NCBI GenBank assembly: GCA_028673005.1
Contig: CM054112.1
Span: 192,065,518-192,129,517 of the forward strand
Direction: 5' to 3'
Origin: Tanypteryx hageni
Lineage: Eukaryota > Arthropoda > Insecta > Odonata > Petaluridae
Length of the DNA: 64,000 nt
Made by a program: the position numbers and the translations under genes. Of the stretch, positions 34,901 to 49,900 are shown piece after piece. The first letter of the stretch is position 1. Each line of letters opens with the position of its first letter. The notes beneath the pieces were generated by a model. It had not been told where the DNA came from. It saw only the letters and a list, made by a program, of their open reading frames with translations, and made no database searches.

Positions 34901-37900
34901 AAGTTTCACAATTCGATACAAGACTAAAATATATATATAACAAAGTCTCCATAAGAAACATATACAATATAAAATATTTTAAGACAGTTTTCACAAAAAC
35001 GATCTTCCAAAAACATTTCAGTAGCAGAAAACGTTTTGCCGTAAAATCAAAGGGGCTATTTGCCATATAAAATTAAGAGAGGGATGCATTGAAAAATGAG
35101 CTTACGCTCTCTCATCTTCTTCCTCCTTAGCTTTCTTTTTGTCAGAATCTGATGCCCCCCAGGTTCCTTTACTTCCCACCAACACTTCCTCTGCATCTTC
35201 AGGCTTCTCAAAATATGGTGGTCTTCTCTTTTCACTCTTGTCCCTATTTAAGATATATGTATTACAATATGTTCACTTTTCTTCTAAATAATGAGTAAGA
35301 CGTAAGACATTTTTTTACCTTTCCTTGTCGCCACCACCTCTCTTTGTCACTCCAGGAATGTAATCACCAATGTCACCATATATACTGTCTTCACCAGCCT
35401 TGATCTTGAATAAAAATTAAAAGAAATTAACAGATTAGACAAATGTTTTTATTGTTGCAATAAACATAATTAAATATTAATTTTCACAACAAAGTCATAG
35501 AACTTGGTACATGTGACAACCCTTTTCAGTTTCAACATCATTTTTAGGCTGATTTCCAAAGGAAACATAACATTATGAAATGGTCCTGTCTATGTGTGTG
35601 TCCTCCACTAACCACTTTTGCACCAATGCAATGGTCCGATTTTCATGAAACTTGGTATGAGGCTCGTGCTGCCAGGGCCCACCTCCAGGCTATATTTTAT
35701 TTGGCGAAGACTGAAGTCCTGGCTTCGATTCCAGGAACGTTTTTTCACTATTTGTTTTACATAGGAAGTCTCAAATCCATCTTGCAGACATGTATTCTCT
35801 AATACTTGAAAATATCTTTAAATTCTGGTATCGGATCAAGGTTTTTACAGTTCTTAGGGGAAAAGAATGTAGATTGTAATTCTTTTCACTTAATTTTAAA
35901 ATTGACCGTATTTTCTTGAATTTCTACTAAAACAGCACTTTTGCGTTTTAAATCGCATTTTATCAGATTGTTGCCATTGAGACGATTATTACCAAACTCG
36001 GCTTGAGCATAGATGAGTGAACAAATGGGTTATTTTCTTTTCCACACGACTATCCTTCAGTAATGGACATTTGATCCATACATATTAGCATATAAACAGT
36101 AACATTTATTAAATTTGTTTATTTAAAATATTACATGCAAAATATGCCAGAAAGAGATTTTGACATTGCTTTTAGTATTTTAAACCTGATAATGCTCTAT
36201 TAATTTGTTTTCTAATTTTTCTCTACCATTGATAAACTATGAATTACAAATGGTATTTATGGTATGAGAATTCTTTGTAATGACTATAGTTCGGAGCACG
36301 AACGAAGGCGGGTGGCAACTGGATGCGCAGAAGGCAAGGAATGTCACATGGTTTCTCTCGCTCCTTCACTTGGCCAATCAGCATCAGTCAATTACAGTGG
36401 CTCTTGGCATGCGGTACTTACACTTGTGAGGTGATTTTCATGTTTATTCACATTTTTTTCCATTGAGATTTAAATAGTACTGTCTTATGGTGTTCTAAAA
36501 TGGAGGGCGAAGGAAATAAACGCAAGGTTTTGCAAAAAAAAAACAAGTGAAATTGTATATAAAGTGTATCAGTACTTCAAAAACGAGTCAGAGCATGGAG
36601 ACAATTCAACACGTACAGCTGGTTACAATGCTGCCAGCTGTCAAGAGCGAATGGCGAACGCTTATGGCATAACAGTATAGGACTTTGTGCATCATGCATT
36701 GTTTTCTGAGCATAAGCTTATGCAGGCTGGCGGCTTGGCAGCAATGTAACGTGAATTTCTCTCTCTCTGCACAGTAACCGTGACTCACCCGCCATTGTTC
36801 GTGCTCCCAACTATATCACATACTGAAACGTTTCCTGCCAATATAAGTAATCAATTCGGGACGTCAACTTTGGGAAACCAGCCTGCATTAGTCCTGGTTT
36901 GGACTTCTTGTTACTAAATATAGGAAATTAAATGGTCCTAACGTACTAAAAAATATTTAATGGATTAAAAAATCATTTAGATTTTTTCTAATGGATAAGT
37001 TATTCATATGTATTTTAACAGAAAATTACAGATTTCCTCTATGAGATAAGTTATTTTGATATATTTCCTCAGAAGGTTAAGCTAATACATTTGGCTACAT
37101 CAATTGCAAGAATCTCACCTTGATTCCATCTTCACCCTTGGCACCAGATCCTGTAATACCAGCTTTGGCTTCTTTCTTTCTTCCCTTTCTTGAGTGACGA
37201 GTCCCTTGTCTCAAGTATGAAAGAATCTGTGCCAACTTGTTGATCACTGCACAGAGGGTGTTACATGTGAACAAATAAAGTAAAAGATAACATAATTGCT
37301 GCAATTACTGGTTGTTACTGCACATAAATTGTAAACATTATGCATCAAAACAAAAGTTTCTCACCTATGTCATTTGTAGTTAAAGTGGCTGCAGATTCAA
37401 GGGAAGGAACATCTGCTCTACTTCGTATAAGAGTTGTGGGGATGTCACTTTCATTGGCCCCACCTCCAACTCCTCCTACTCCTTCCTCTTCCAATTCAAT
37501 GACATAAGCAGTGCGACCAGGAGAAAACAGCTCATTGCGCTCTACAGGACCTCTATTTTTGAAAGCAGCTCTGAGAAAAGTAAGCACAATTTCTAACGAT
37601 AAAATTAAAGAGGGTTACAAAACATACATAAAATTTAAACCTTTAGAGATGACATTGGTAACCTGTACTGATCTTAAGTGTTTTGTATGTACTTCTGAAG
37701 ATATCAGAAAATTGACACCGTTTATCAAAAAAGAGGTCTAGTCTTTCATGAGATAACCAAATAAACATTAAATATATTTTTTTATTTCTGTTTACAATAA
37801 TCCGATAAATAATATTCTTCAGCAAATGCAGTGGAAATCCTATTTAACATTTCTCTGTGGGAATAACTTTTTATTGACTAAATCGGAGTATACACTAATT

Positions 37901-40900
37901 GGGGGTTACATATTATTAGAGTAACTAACTACTAAATCTATTACAGCAAAATTATATTTAAATCATATTCTGCATGTAATAAATTACTACAAATTTTAAA
38001 TTTATAATTACATGACAAAGTAACTATGAAATTTACTACACATTTAACCTATCTCGGCAGTGCTGCACCTGTAAAGAAATTAAAACAACAGAAAATTGAA
38101 GTTTAACATGAAGGGTATTGAATAAAACTGACAAGGAGAGGTTATGCCCTGCCCCTCCAGGATTCAGATGAAATTCAGAAAGTAGAAAGTATACATGAAA
38201 TAAGAGATCCCTTGTATCAAAATTCTTTCCATTCGCCCTTAGCTTTCAAGTAATAATCGTTCCAAATGTCACGAAAATACACAAAGACGATAAAACTCCA
38301 TTTGGAGTAGTAGCACCTCTATGGATCTCTCTGGGGTAAAATAGTTCCCAATCGGATCTCTGGGTGGGGACTACCCTAGGGGATGCACAGGGGAAATGTA
38401 ACATTAATAAGAAGAAAGCAAGTAGTGAGAAATTAAGAATAGGCACATGGAATGTTAGGATATGAATTCAGGGGGTAAACTACAGAACTTAAAAAGGGAA
38501 ATGAGAAGGAATAATGTAGGTATAGTAGGTCTTATTGTTAGTGAAGTTCGGTGGGAAGGAGAAGGCGAGAAAAATTCAGACGAATTTAAGATTATTTACT
38601 CGGGAGGAGAGAAATAGGAAAGGGGAGTGGGGATTATAATGAGAAAAGAGATAGCTGAAAGAATTAGCAAGGTAGTGACCGTTAATCATAGATTAATAGC
38701 CGTAAAACTTCAGATGGAGCCAGTGGAAATGCTTATAATTCAAGTGTATAGGCCAACAACTAATGTTGGTGATGACGAACTAGATGAAATGTATGAACTG
38801 ATTATTGATATTTGGAAGAGGGAAAAGATAGGGTCACCACCATAGTAATGGGAGATTGGAACAGTGTAGTCGGAGAAGGACAGGAAGATAACATAGTGGA
38901 AAAATATGGACTAGGAAAGAGAAATGAAAGAGGGGAGAAACTTGTAGAATTCTGTCATAGAAATAGATTGATTGTAACTAATGCATGGTTTAAGCACCAC
39001 CAACAGAGACTTTACACATGGAGAAGCCCAGGAGACCAGAGACAATACCAGATAGACTACATACTAGTCAATAAGATTTAGAAATAGCATTAAAAATGTG
39101 AAAACACCACCAGGGACAGATATCAAATCCAACCACAACCTTTTGTGTCAAATACACAATGCAGACTGAAGAGTGTTAAGAGAAGCATAAGAGTTAACAA
39201 GAAATGGAACTTAGAGAAACTCTTTAAGAACAAGGAGGCTATCATGACTGAGCTGGAGGAAAGGTTGGGGGAGGGAGCTGAAAAAAATAGGAACAATGTA
39301 GATGAGGAGTGGAGATACATCCATAGCAACATTAAGATGTAATGGATAAGAAGGTAGGAAAGATAATGGGTGAAAGAAACAAAAAACCCTGGGTCATGGC
39401 AGCCATGCTACAAAAAATGGAAGAGAGGAAGAAATAGAAGAACATAAACTCTGAGGAAGGCCAAGGAAAGTACAAGGAGTTAAATAATGCTTTAAGAAGG
39501 GAAAAAGATAAAGCCAGAGAATAGTGGGTAAATGAGAAATACAAGGAAATTGTTGAGTGTGAAAGAATTTTTAGAACAGACCTTATGTATAGCAAAGCAA
39601 GGGAACTATTCAAGAAAAAGGCAAGAAAGATAGGATGCAAAGGAATCATGAACAAAAGTGGTAAAATAGTCTTGGAGCCAGACAATGTAAAGAGGGGCTG
39701 GAAAGAATACATTGAGGTGCTGTATGATAAAGAAGGCAAGCCAGAAAATATTGAATTAGATGAAAAAGAGGATGTGGAAAAAGACTAACTAGGACCAAGT
39801 ATTCTCGTGTCTGAAGTTAAAAGAGCAGACATGAAAAGAAGGAAGGCTGTTGGGAGTGATGATATACCAGTAGACGTTCTTAAGGTTTTGGGGTCAAAAG
39901 CAGTTAAGCAACTCACAAAATTCTTGAACCAAGTATATGATACTGGCATATGGCCTGAAGATTTTTTAGATGTTGTTATGGTACCATTGGAGAAAAAGAA
40001 CAATGCAAAAAATTGTAAGGATTACAGAACAATTAGTTTAATTTCTCATACAGCTAAAGTTCTAACCAGAATAATAACCAAAAGAATTGAAGATAAAATA
40101 GAAAAGAGCTGCAAGATAATCAGCTTGGTTTTAGGAGAGAAAGGGGGACTAGAGATGCTATAGGATGTATGAGGATGATGATAGAAAGAGCACTAGAAGT
40201 CAATAAAGTCATGTATTTTTGTTTTGTAGATTGGGAGAAAGCTTTTGACCGAGTGAAATGGGATAAAATTCTGGGTATTTTAAACAAAATAGGAATAGAT
40301 TGGAAAGATAAAAGACTGCTTAAAAACCTTTACTTTGATCAAAAGATTAGAGTCAGGGTTGAAGGAGAAGAAACAGAAAGTACTTCAATAGGGAGGGGAG
40401 TGAGTCAGGGATGTCCTATTTCACCAGCGATATTTAATATTTATGCAGAAACAATAGCAGAAGAAGCGTTGATGGAAGAGAAAGGATTTAAGATAGGAGG
40501 TGAAAGTATTACCACCATTAAATATGCAGATGATCAGGGCTTAATAGCAGAAGACGAGAAAGAGCTTCAGAGGATGACAGACAGACTAGTGGAGGTTGGC
40601 CAACAATATGGAATGAAGATTAATGCAGAAAAAACGAAAATGCTACACATTGAGCATAGCTCTTTATGGCGCAGAGACGTGGATGGTAAGGAGAAAGGAG
40701 GAAAAATATTTACTAAGTTTTGAGATGTGGGTATGGAGGATGATGAAAGTGAAATGGACAGAGAGGAAGAGAAACAAAGAAGTATTAGAAATATTTGGAG
40801 AAAAAAGACGCTCATAAAAAAATTAGGAAAAGAAAAGCATATTGGATAGGAACATACTGTTTACAAAGGACAATCTTAGAAGGTCAAATTAGCTGAAGAA

Positions 40901-43900
40901 GAGGAAGAGGGAGAAAAAGAATATTAGAATTTAAAGCAGGAATGTAGTACTTATAGAGGTATAGAAGAGGCTTCCGGGGAGACAGAAAAATGGAGGCAGC
41001 GATTCAGCTGAAACCTGTCTTCGGATAACAGCATGATGATGATAGGTATTTCTTAAAATAGGTGTGCATTTTGTAATATTTAACATATATGTACATACCT
41101 ATACGTAATTGAAAATCGACTACCATTACTAAATATCCATCTTTAATTAAACTGGAAAATGTTCCTCTGTCAGTAATGTGTGCTTTGCTTCACAGCTGAT
41201 TTCCATTTGTTTTATTCTATTTTTCACCCTTTATTTAATCCAGTGACCATAGAAATGCTTTGAAAATGTCAGTAGTAACCCAGGCATTTTTGTTATTTGA
41301 ATACTTGAATGGCAATGTCTGCACATTCTTGAAACATCTTGGTTTGGCATATTTCCCCGCCATGCTTCTTAAATCTGTCCAACTATCCATTTGAGGCTTT
41401 GAAGTTGTTAATCCCTAATCTAACACCTACTATGGCAGCTTTTTCCTGCATCATTGTTCCACTGATTGGGATATTGGCAGAATGCATTCCTTCAAATCAC
41501 TCAAACACTTTTTCAATTTCATAATATGGAGAAGCTTTAATGTTCATTCTTTTTGTTACTTCATTTTCACGCTTCACTTATGCATTTAGAATAGATTCTT
41601 TGTCTTTCATTATGCGAAATAATGAAGATGGTGCAAGATTAAAATTATGAGCCATGTCTACTGCTGGTATGTTTGAATTTTTTTTCCACTTCCAGTATGA
41701 TTTTCACTTTTTCTGATATTGTTAACTTCTATCTTTTCATTGCCATATTTAAAGGATAAAAAGTAAGGACACTAAAGAAAAATCCCCGGTGAATTCTTTG
41801 CGACAGAAGGCCTGATCGTGTAGTTCAATAAGGGTACTACATACTAGTCCTTTTCTTAGTGAGGGCATATTTTCGGGGGTCACCCACGTGACCCCAGAAA
41901 AAACAGACCACAACCAACCAAATCCCATTGTTTAAAACATGATTTGAGAACAAACTCTCTCATGTTGAAGATAAAACAATCGAAATCAGAGAATCAGTCA
42001 ATTCCTTGACCATGTAGTTCAATAATTCGCCACTTTTAGCTCTAGTATGATGGTGGGGAAAAGATTGTAGTTTGGCCTTCACCTCAAAGAGGACATATAC
42101 CCACGACGAAAAGAGCATTATGTACTGTCTAGTCAGCCATGCACAGATAATAAAAAATTACAATTTTGCCTGCTGGCATGTCAATTGGACTAATTTTACT
42201 CCAAAAATAACCTGTTTTATGCAACAAACACAGCTTTACCAAAAGGTATTTAAAAATTGAAATGGTTCATTATTACCAGTCCTCATTATCAAACTAGAAA
42301 AAACAAAAACAGGCATTGTGTTGGTCACATGGCATGCCAGAAAAAATATCTATTGTGGAGATAAAATACAAGAGCAAATTCCTCAAACACGGTTTAATTT
42401 TACATAGAAAAAATATAAGGAGACATGGCTGACATTTGAACATACCTAAATGAAATGACACGTCATAAAATAATTTTTTTAAACATCTGCGTAATTACAT
42501 ATGACACGTGGGTATTTTATTAATGATAGTTGGATAACAAGCTATCATTGAGAATCATTTTCACAAAGTTAACATCTTCAAAATGAAAAAAAAAAGATGA
42601 TGAGTAAGGAATATTGCTTCTTATAATAAAATGTAACAGCATCAGAGAGACAATATAAAATAATTAATGAAAGCTCAATATTAACTGTCGATGTTGAGTT
42701 TTCATAAATGTTTTATCGACTATTAGATTCAGCTGACATTTTAATTATTCGAAACAAGACATAACTGCAAGTTATACATTGATGGAATTTCCGAGAAATC
42801 CTCACTCTCGACCAATCACAGATCGAGAAATGGATGCCATGACACCCACAGACATTTTTTTATAAATTTCCTTGCTTTTTTGTGCACCTGTAAACACACG
42901 GTTAATTAATATTAATTATTACTATTCTCTCTTTTTATTATGTTTGCGGCAAAATACCCCATTTTCGATATGATTTTTAACCTTATATTAATTTTTAACA
43001 AAGTTAAAAAAATTGTATAGGAAAAATATGATTTTGTTAGGAGTTAATGAAACAACACTGCTGAGGCATTATCTGTAACCTCTATCATCAAAATGCTAAT
43101 CATGTGCTGGGGGCAATTAAGTCATTATTATTGCTGATTCTGTTATTCAGCATTATTCGCTACTGTTGCCGGGTTGCATTAATGACAGCCACTGGTGATT
43201 TCGTCATATTGGTGTGCTTTCCAAAATTTCACTTTAAATCAAGGTGTTAATTTTGGTAAGGTCTAGATTTAGTTTCACTAAATCAGGTTTCACTAAATGC
43301 GGGGATATAATATGTTATTTTTATAGGAACTTGGCTAGGACCAAAAAATATATTCACTAAATGCGGGTTCACTAAATCAGGGTTTTACTGTATTTTGATA
43401 AATCAATGACTGCATAAACCACAGCAAGTTTTTTAAATAGTCTTATCCATGAACATACACTCTTTGAACATCATAAGGAGCAAGTCTGTGATGTTTAGTT
43501 CATCATTAAATTTCATTCCAATCATAAAACACGATGTACCAAAATGGTATTTGACAAGGAGAAAAAATCCTGTACTTGACCGGGAATCAAGCTCAGTCTC
43601 CCACTTGCCGGGTAGTTGCTTTAACCAACTAAACTATCAAGTCAGCATAATTCTCCATTCTTGAACATGCATAAGAAATCATTTCCTCAACTTTCCATCT
43701 TGTTATTGAAATTCATCTCACTTTCTTGAGATAAAGTAGGGGTAATTTTCACAATGCTCTGTGAGAACATTTAGTGTTAAAAGTTTACTATTTAGCTAGT
43801 CCTTCCTCACCATAAATACCCCAATTCAAGATTGGAGAATTATGCTGGCTAAATAGCTTAGTTGGTTCAAGCACCTAAGAAACAAGTGGGAGACCCGGGT

Positions 43901-46900
43901 TTGATTCCCAGTCAAGTACAGGATTTGTTCCTCCATCTCAAATGTCAAATTTCAGTTTAAGCTTTATGCACACATGCATAAAAAATCATTTCCTTAACTT
44001 TCCATCTTGTTTCCTAAATGACATCCAAGAACAAGCATTCCCTGTGGCATAAAGTTGAACTACTACTTCCTGATAAACTAATTGTAAGAGTGAATGCTGG
44101 CTAAGATTTCCTTAGTAACCAATTGCAATAATAACCTCTCAGTTGAATGAAATCAAGATAGAAATGCATGAAGCTGAATGAAATTTATTACACTAAATGC
44201 AGGTATAGGACTAAATTGAGAAATATTAAATTGTAGAAAATAATATATACACCAGTTAAACGGAGTGTTTGATGGGACTACAAAAATCAAACACTAAATG
44301 TAGGTAAACATCTAGGAACCTAAAATTAGGGTTTCACTGAATTGTCAGTACCATTACAGTGATTCTAATATCTCAAAGATCTTCTTCTTTTGGTAAACTA
44401 AATCTAAATTACATTCTTCTATGCTATTACAATTATATTGGAGAATGACTCCCAATGCAATAATCCTAATATGGAGGACAATCATCACCTGTATATGTTA
44501 CGGCCGAGAGCTGTCTTGAATTGCATTTCTTCCTCTTCCGCATCCCTTCTCTCACGCTTGTTCCTCATCAGACTCTCCATTTCATCCTCCTCCTCCTGTT
44601 CCTTTACTTGGATCTCACTTCGCACCTGAGAATGGATAAAAAGGCACATTTAGTGATAGTCGGAAATGTTAAACAAATCTTGTATGGAAGCACATATAGT
44701 TTTTTTTCATTCTGAGATGATGAACCCATTCCACAAAGTTAAGTTCCAGTTTATCGATAGTATACATGATGATAAAGCAAATGTGTGGAAACCCACATTA
44801 AAAATTGTAAACTAAAATTAATATGAGGTCCTACAACTAAGATACATTTATGAAAGTCATGTTAAACTATATAATACTTATGAAAATGAGAAATAAATGC
44901 CATTTCTATTTTTTAATAAAATTTACTGTAAATTATTACTAATTATGGTAAGCAAAAATTTCAGAATGCACAGATTCATTAATGTCATAGTTATTAGGAA
45001 AGTTATATGCTACATTAAACTTTATTGGCTTGGCTCTAAATTCATAATATCTACTTTGGTCAAAGTATTATGACAAAAAATATATATTTCTTCTTATGTA
45101 TGATTTCAGACAATAGTGATGCATGTCAAAGAAAAATTTAACCTGATTTAAAAAGTTTAACAAGATAGTATTAGCTATATTTCATAGAACCTAGAGAAAG
45201 AAAGAAATGGAGATCATAATGATATTGCGTTCCAATGTCACTTACCTTCTGAAGAAGAGCATAATCAAGACCTTTCACCAAATGAGTATGTTCCATATCA
45301 CCACCCAAGAACTTTGACTCCTGAATCATCTGTCTCCTTCTTTCTGCTGCATCCATACCCCTTAAAATAAATTTTTTTAAATTGAAATATTTAACCCTTT
45401 GAGTGCCAGGCAATTTTCTTGTAGCTATGCCGAAATTGCCAGATGATTTTTGTTGAATTTACAGCAGTGTAGGGAAAAAATTATATCTCCCTCAATTTTC
45501 AAGGTATCTTTTTGAAACTTTTATAAAACATTCAGTACATATAGCTTTCTATCTAGAAAATTAGGAGTAGATACCATACTACTAGTGTAAAAGGAATGTT
45601 TAACATTAAAATTACCTTTTTAGAAAAATAAAATTTAAGTTTGAAATTAAAAATGTTTTTTAAAAAATTACTTAACTCGCATATTTGTCGTATTTCTTGA
45701 GGTCCCAGTATGTTATTTGGCCACAAAAAAATCACTTTCCTATGATTGGTGGTTTTTAAAAAATAAAATGTTTTATACAACACTTAACACACATAATTTA
45801 TACACACATCCTAACATTTGTGCTTAGTTTAATTTATACCAGTTATATATTCAGTAGTTCTTGTATCAGAACCTAATGCTCGAATTTTATGCTTTGTTAT
45901 ATAGCATATCTATATATAAGCAAAATATGAACAAATAAATAATTCCCATTTCCAATAGTACTGCCACAAATGCTTTCATTTCTGTGACAGTAACAGGCCT
46001 CCGCTGACTAACTCTAGCATTGGATGATATTTTCTGTTGCGAGCCAAGAAACTGACTTGCATATCTTATAGTTTCATTTACTATTAGATTCCAAAGGGAA
46101 AGAGTGAAAAACAGGTAGAAATATGGAATACATATGGCATCATGGGGCGGGGCAAGTTTTGGACAAGGTGTTTCAAGGAATAAAGGAAAGGGCTAGAATG
46201 GTGTGTAATGGTATGTTTGAAATTCTTTATATACTAGAATTTGTTCATTATTATAGATGTCATTATCACGTTCCTCATTGTCAACAACACTTTCACTAAC
46301 TGAACTTTTGGTTAGAACTGCAATACGACGTCTATGACGGACAATAATGTCACTATTGTTGTTTTCTGCATCTGAAATTATGAAACGAGGTTCACAACTT
46401 GTTGTGGGAGTTTGCATTTCATCACCAGAATCAACCTAATCATCATCGTCACCAAGAATATTTATATAATCCACTATATCTTCATAATTGTCAAACACTT
46501 CCCTTGAGGTTGAAGCCATTTTAATTATTACGTGTTGCAAAACTAGGTCAAGTTCAAAAACACATAAAATCAAAACAAAACTAATGAGACGAAAGCTAGT
46601 GGCAGGCTCTGAAACTACACTCTTTCCTTGTCATAGGCAGACTGTCCAAAGATACCATCTGACGAGAGTCCGTGAACTACCAGCACTTATACGAGAGCAT
46701 GATGAACGAGCGCAATCGCGCTCTTGGCACTTTAGGTGAGAGCTGAAAGGCACGACAGCACTCCTTGGCACTCTAAGGGTTAATCAATCTACAAACTGGC
46801 CATGGTTTCTTCTATAATGATCATAATATTTACATATGATGTTTATAACGTTATAAATGTTATTTTGAAAAACCCACTCATTAATTTTCTACACCAATCT

Positions 46901-49900
46901 ACCTGAATATCCAATATAAAGAGCAAGCTAATTTTTATACTAACGATTTAACATCTGGAGCCACAGCTCTGTATCCTCCAGCAGCAGATAATGGATCTTC
47001 ACTTTGGTAGTCTGGATTGGCACCCTCTCTCCTCTCCCGAGCCCTGTCTCTGTATTTTTTGGCAAGCTCAGCCATCTTGTCTTCCTCTTGTTTTTTAAGT
47101 TTGGCATAAAAGCTGTAAGAAAAAAATTTTCATTTTCAAAAATTTATTGCTGTTATTTCAGTTGACATCAATAGAAAATTTTGAATTCCAATATTAATTA
47201 CATTTAAACAAAATTTAAACAAATAATCCAAATATACTTAAACATTTATTCTCAATTAGTTTCACAATGAAATTATTGTAAATTAACTAAAAAAATATAT
47301 AGCACAGCATCAATTATCTGAAATGTGAATTAAGTCATTATCATTGTCTTTTAAAAAATACCTATTTTGGTTCAGATTTTTAGCAGAATATAAACCACTT
47401 TTAGTGTGCTGTTGAAATTCATTCATTTACTCTGTAGCAATATGTGCATGCCCATTGTCATAAATGCAACACGTGTGTCCTTAATTCATTTATTATTAAA
47501 TTCCACGGTGGTCAAAATAGAAAATACTATGAAATAAAATGCTTGTTCTGGTAATGGAACAGAAAGCAGTGAAAACAGAATTCACATAGGGGAATAGCTG
47601 AAAATCATACTATAGGATCTGTCCACGGGTGTGCTCTGCTTGAGCAGTTTCCAGTGAGTGTTTATAGATGGCGATATTCCGCACACTCTCTGTGCTGGTG
47701 CAGCTAGTACTGAATAATATCTAGTTAATTTATAATCAAACTTTCCAGAATGGTATTACTAAATGCCTGATGAGACAGAATGATAATACTGATGCATGTG
47801 ACAAACCGGAGTGATGTTCCGTCTCATTCCGAGTGCTGGAATTCCATCAATGTTTGATTACTTGTAAAAACTGATAATCTCAAGTAGATCTGCCCCAATA
47901 AGTTGGGATAACTGATCCTCTGTTAAAATAAAAATTCGTTTTACTGTGATGATAACATGATTTTAATACAAGCATTTAGAGCTGGGGATTTTAAAGTTAA
48001 GCTACAGAACACTTGAGTTTAACTTATTTTTACAAAATCCTAACTGAGGGATGCTGCTTGGAGGATGTAAGGCAAATAATAGTAATGTCTGTCTCTAATG
48101 AAACCTATAATTTGGCAACTTGCTTGGTTACCCAACAGTTTAAGTTTTTTAATAGCATTGTCAAATTGCTTATACATTAAATACAGCACTGTTACCTTGG
48201 GCTCAGTATACCTAAAACTTGTGGTACCTTAGGGATGGATAGAACTTAATGCCTTTCATATAAAGTTTCAAAACTAATTTGTAATATGCTCTTGTTACTA
48301 GTTTAGAGATAATTTATATAGAATTATACTTTTAATCAGGGCTCTAGAAATACGCCTGCCAACCACGGGTGAGTTAAAGAAGAACTGAGGCAAGTAGAAT
48401 TTAAGCCTAACCCACTAAGAAATGAATTATGGATGAGTGGATTATTTTCTAGTGGCAAGTAGGTGTTAGCTGAATTTTCTGAGCCCTGCTTTTAATTGTG
48501 GCATTTTTCACGGGAATTTTGTTCTTTTTTCCTACAGCATAATGGAATAAGATTGTCAGAGACATTTCATACTTTTTGTCATTTTATTTTCTAACCACAC
48601 TTTGTCAATGTGGATTTGTATGAAATTTTCTGAGTAATATTGAAAAAACCATATGCCATATTTACTGGCTCTTAACATGTACTTATTTTTTCTTAGAAAA
48701 CATTGCAAAAAATTTACTATCTTCTCATCAGCAAAAGGTGATCAGCTATTTATTTCGCAAGGTTAATGTAAGAACAGGTTAGATCTAACAAGTGATGCCA
48801 CAAGTAGGAGAACAGTAGCCTTTGCTCTTGGTAATCTTCTTGATACAAATAATTCAAATGAATTTTGTGAAGAGCACATAAATATGGTATCATATGCTGA
48901 AGAAGTCAACACTGTAGAATAATATAGAATTCAATGAATAGTAGGAAAAGAAAAGAAAGAACTTCTAAGACAATACCAAATTTTTTCACAGAACTAAATA
49001 GTACATTTATTTCAATAACAAAATAAACACTTGTTGTTAAGGAAGAATATGGTCAAGATACAAATCAGTTGTTATCTAAACTGATATTGTTATTGACTAT
49101 AGAGTTAAGAGCATTATGGAAAAATTTTCTAACTTATATCAAGTACATGGATTGCACTTCAGCTAAGTGATTTCTCATACTGATAGTAAAACATTAGAGA
49201 TTTTTTGTTGATGAATGCCTCATAGTTAATAAAATATTTTGTTTGATGTGCATTTACAAGCTATGTGGAGTTCTAAAATATAGCTAACCAAAGAGGGTTT
49301 CACTTTGTGGAGCAACATTATACAAATGAAATCAAATTCACAATGTAAATTTAACAAAGGGAAGGTAGGAAAAGAAGATGGAGACTAGGGAGGAGGTATT
49401 TAGCTGATAGTTATTGGAAGTTTGTAAAAGGTTGGACGGGTTTGGGATTTTTGGCCATTGTAGAGGTAATTAGGAAAAACCTTACCAAGTATTCAACTGG
49501 GTGGGGAGGTACATGGTGGAATTGTGAGATGAAAAAGAGAGGGGACTGGTTGAGGAATACAAAATCATTCAGAACAATAATAATGTTATTATTAGAAGTT
49601 CGATGATAAAGTTACTGTTTTACTAGGTTATTTTAGTGTTTTAAAAATTAGGCATGACTTATTGGCCAGCAAACACAGTAAACTCAACAGTAGTAAGACA
49701 GGCTGAGTACTTATCTATCATTCGCAGACCACATATTAGATGATAGGTTGAAATAGTTGCCACGCCCTATTTTTTGCAGACCATATAAAAAGACAACTTG
49801 CAAATGATAGTTGTGACAAAAGTATCAGAAGAGGCTCAGCTACATCACACAACATCACAGTTTCCCATTTTGTCTTTGAAAGAAGTGACTTTAAGGCAAA

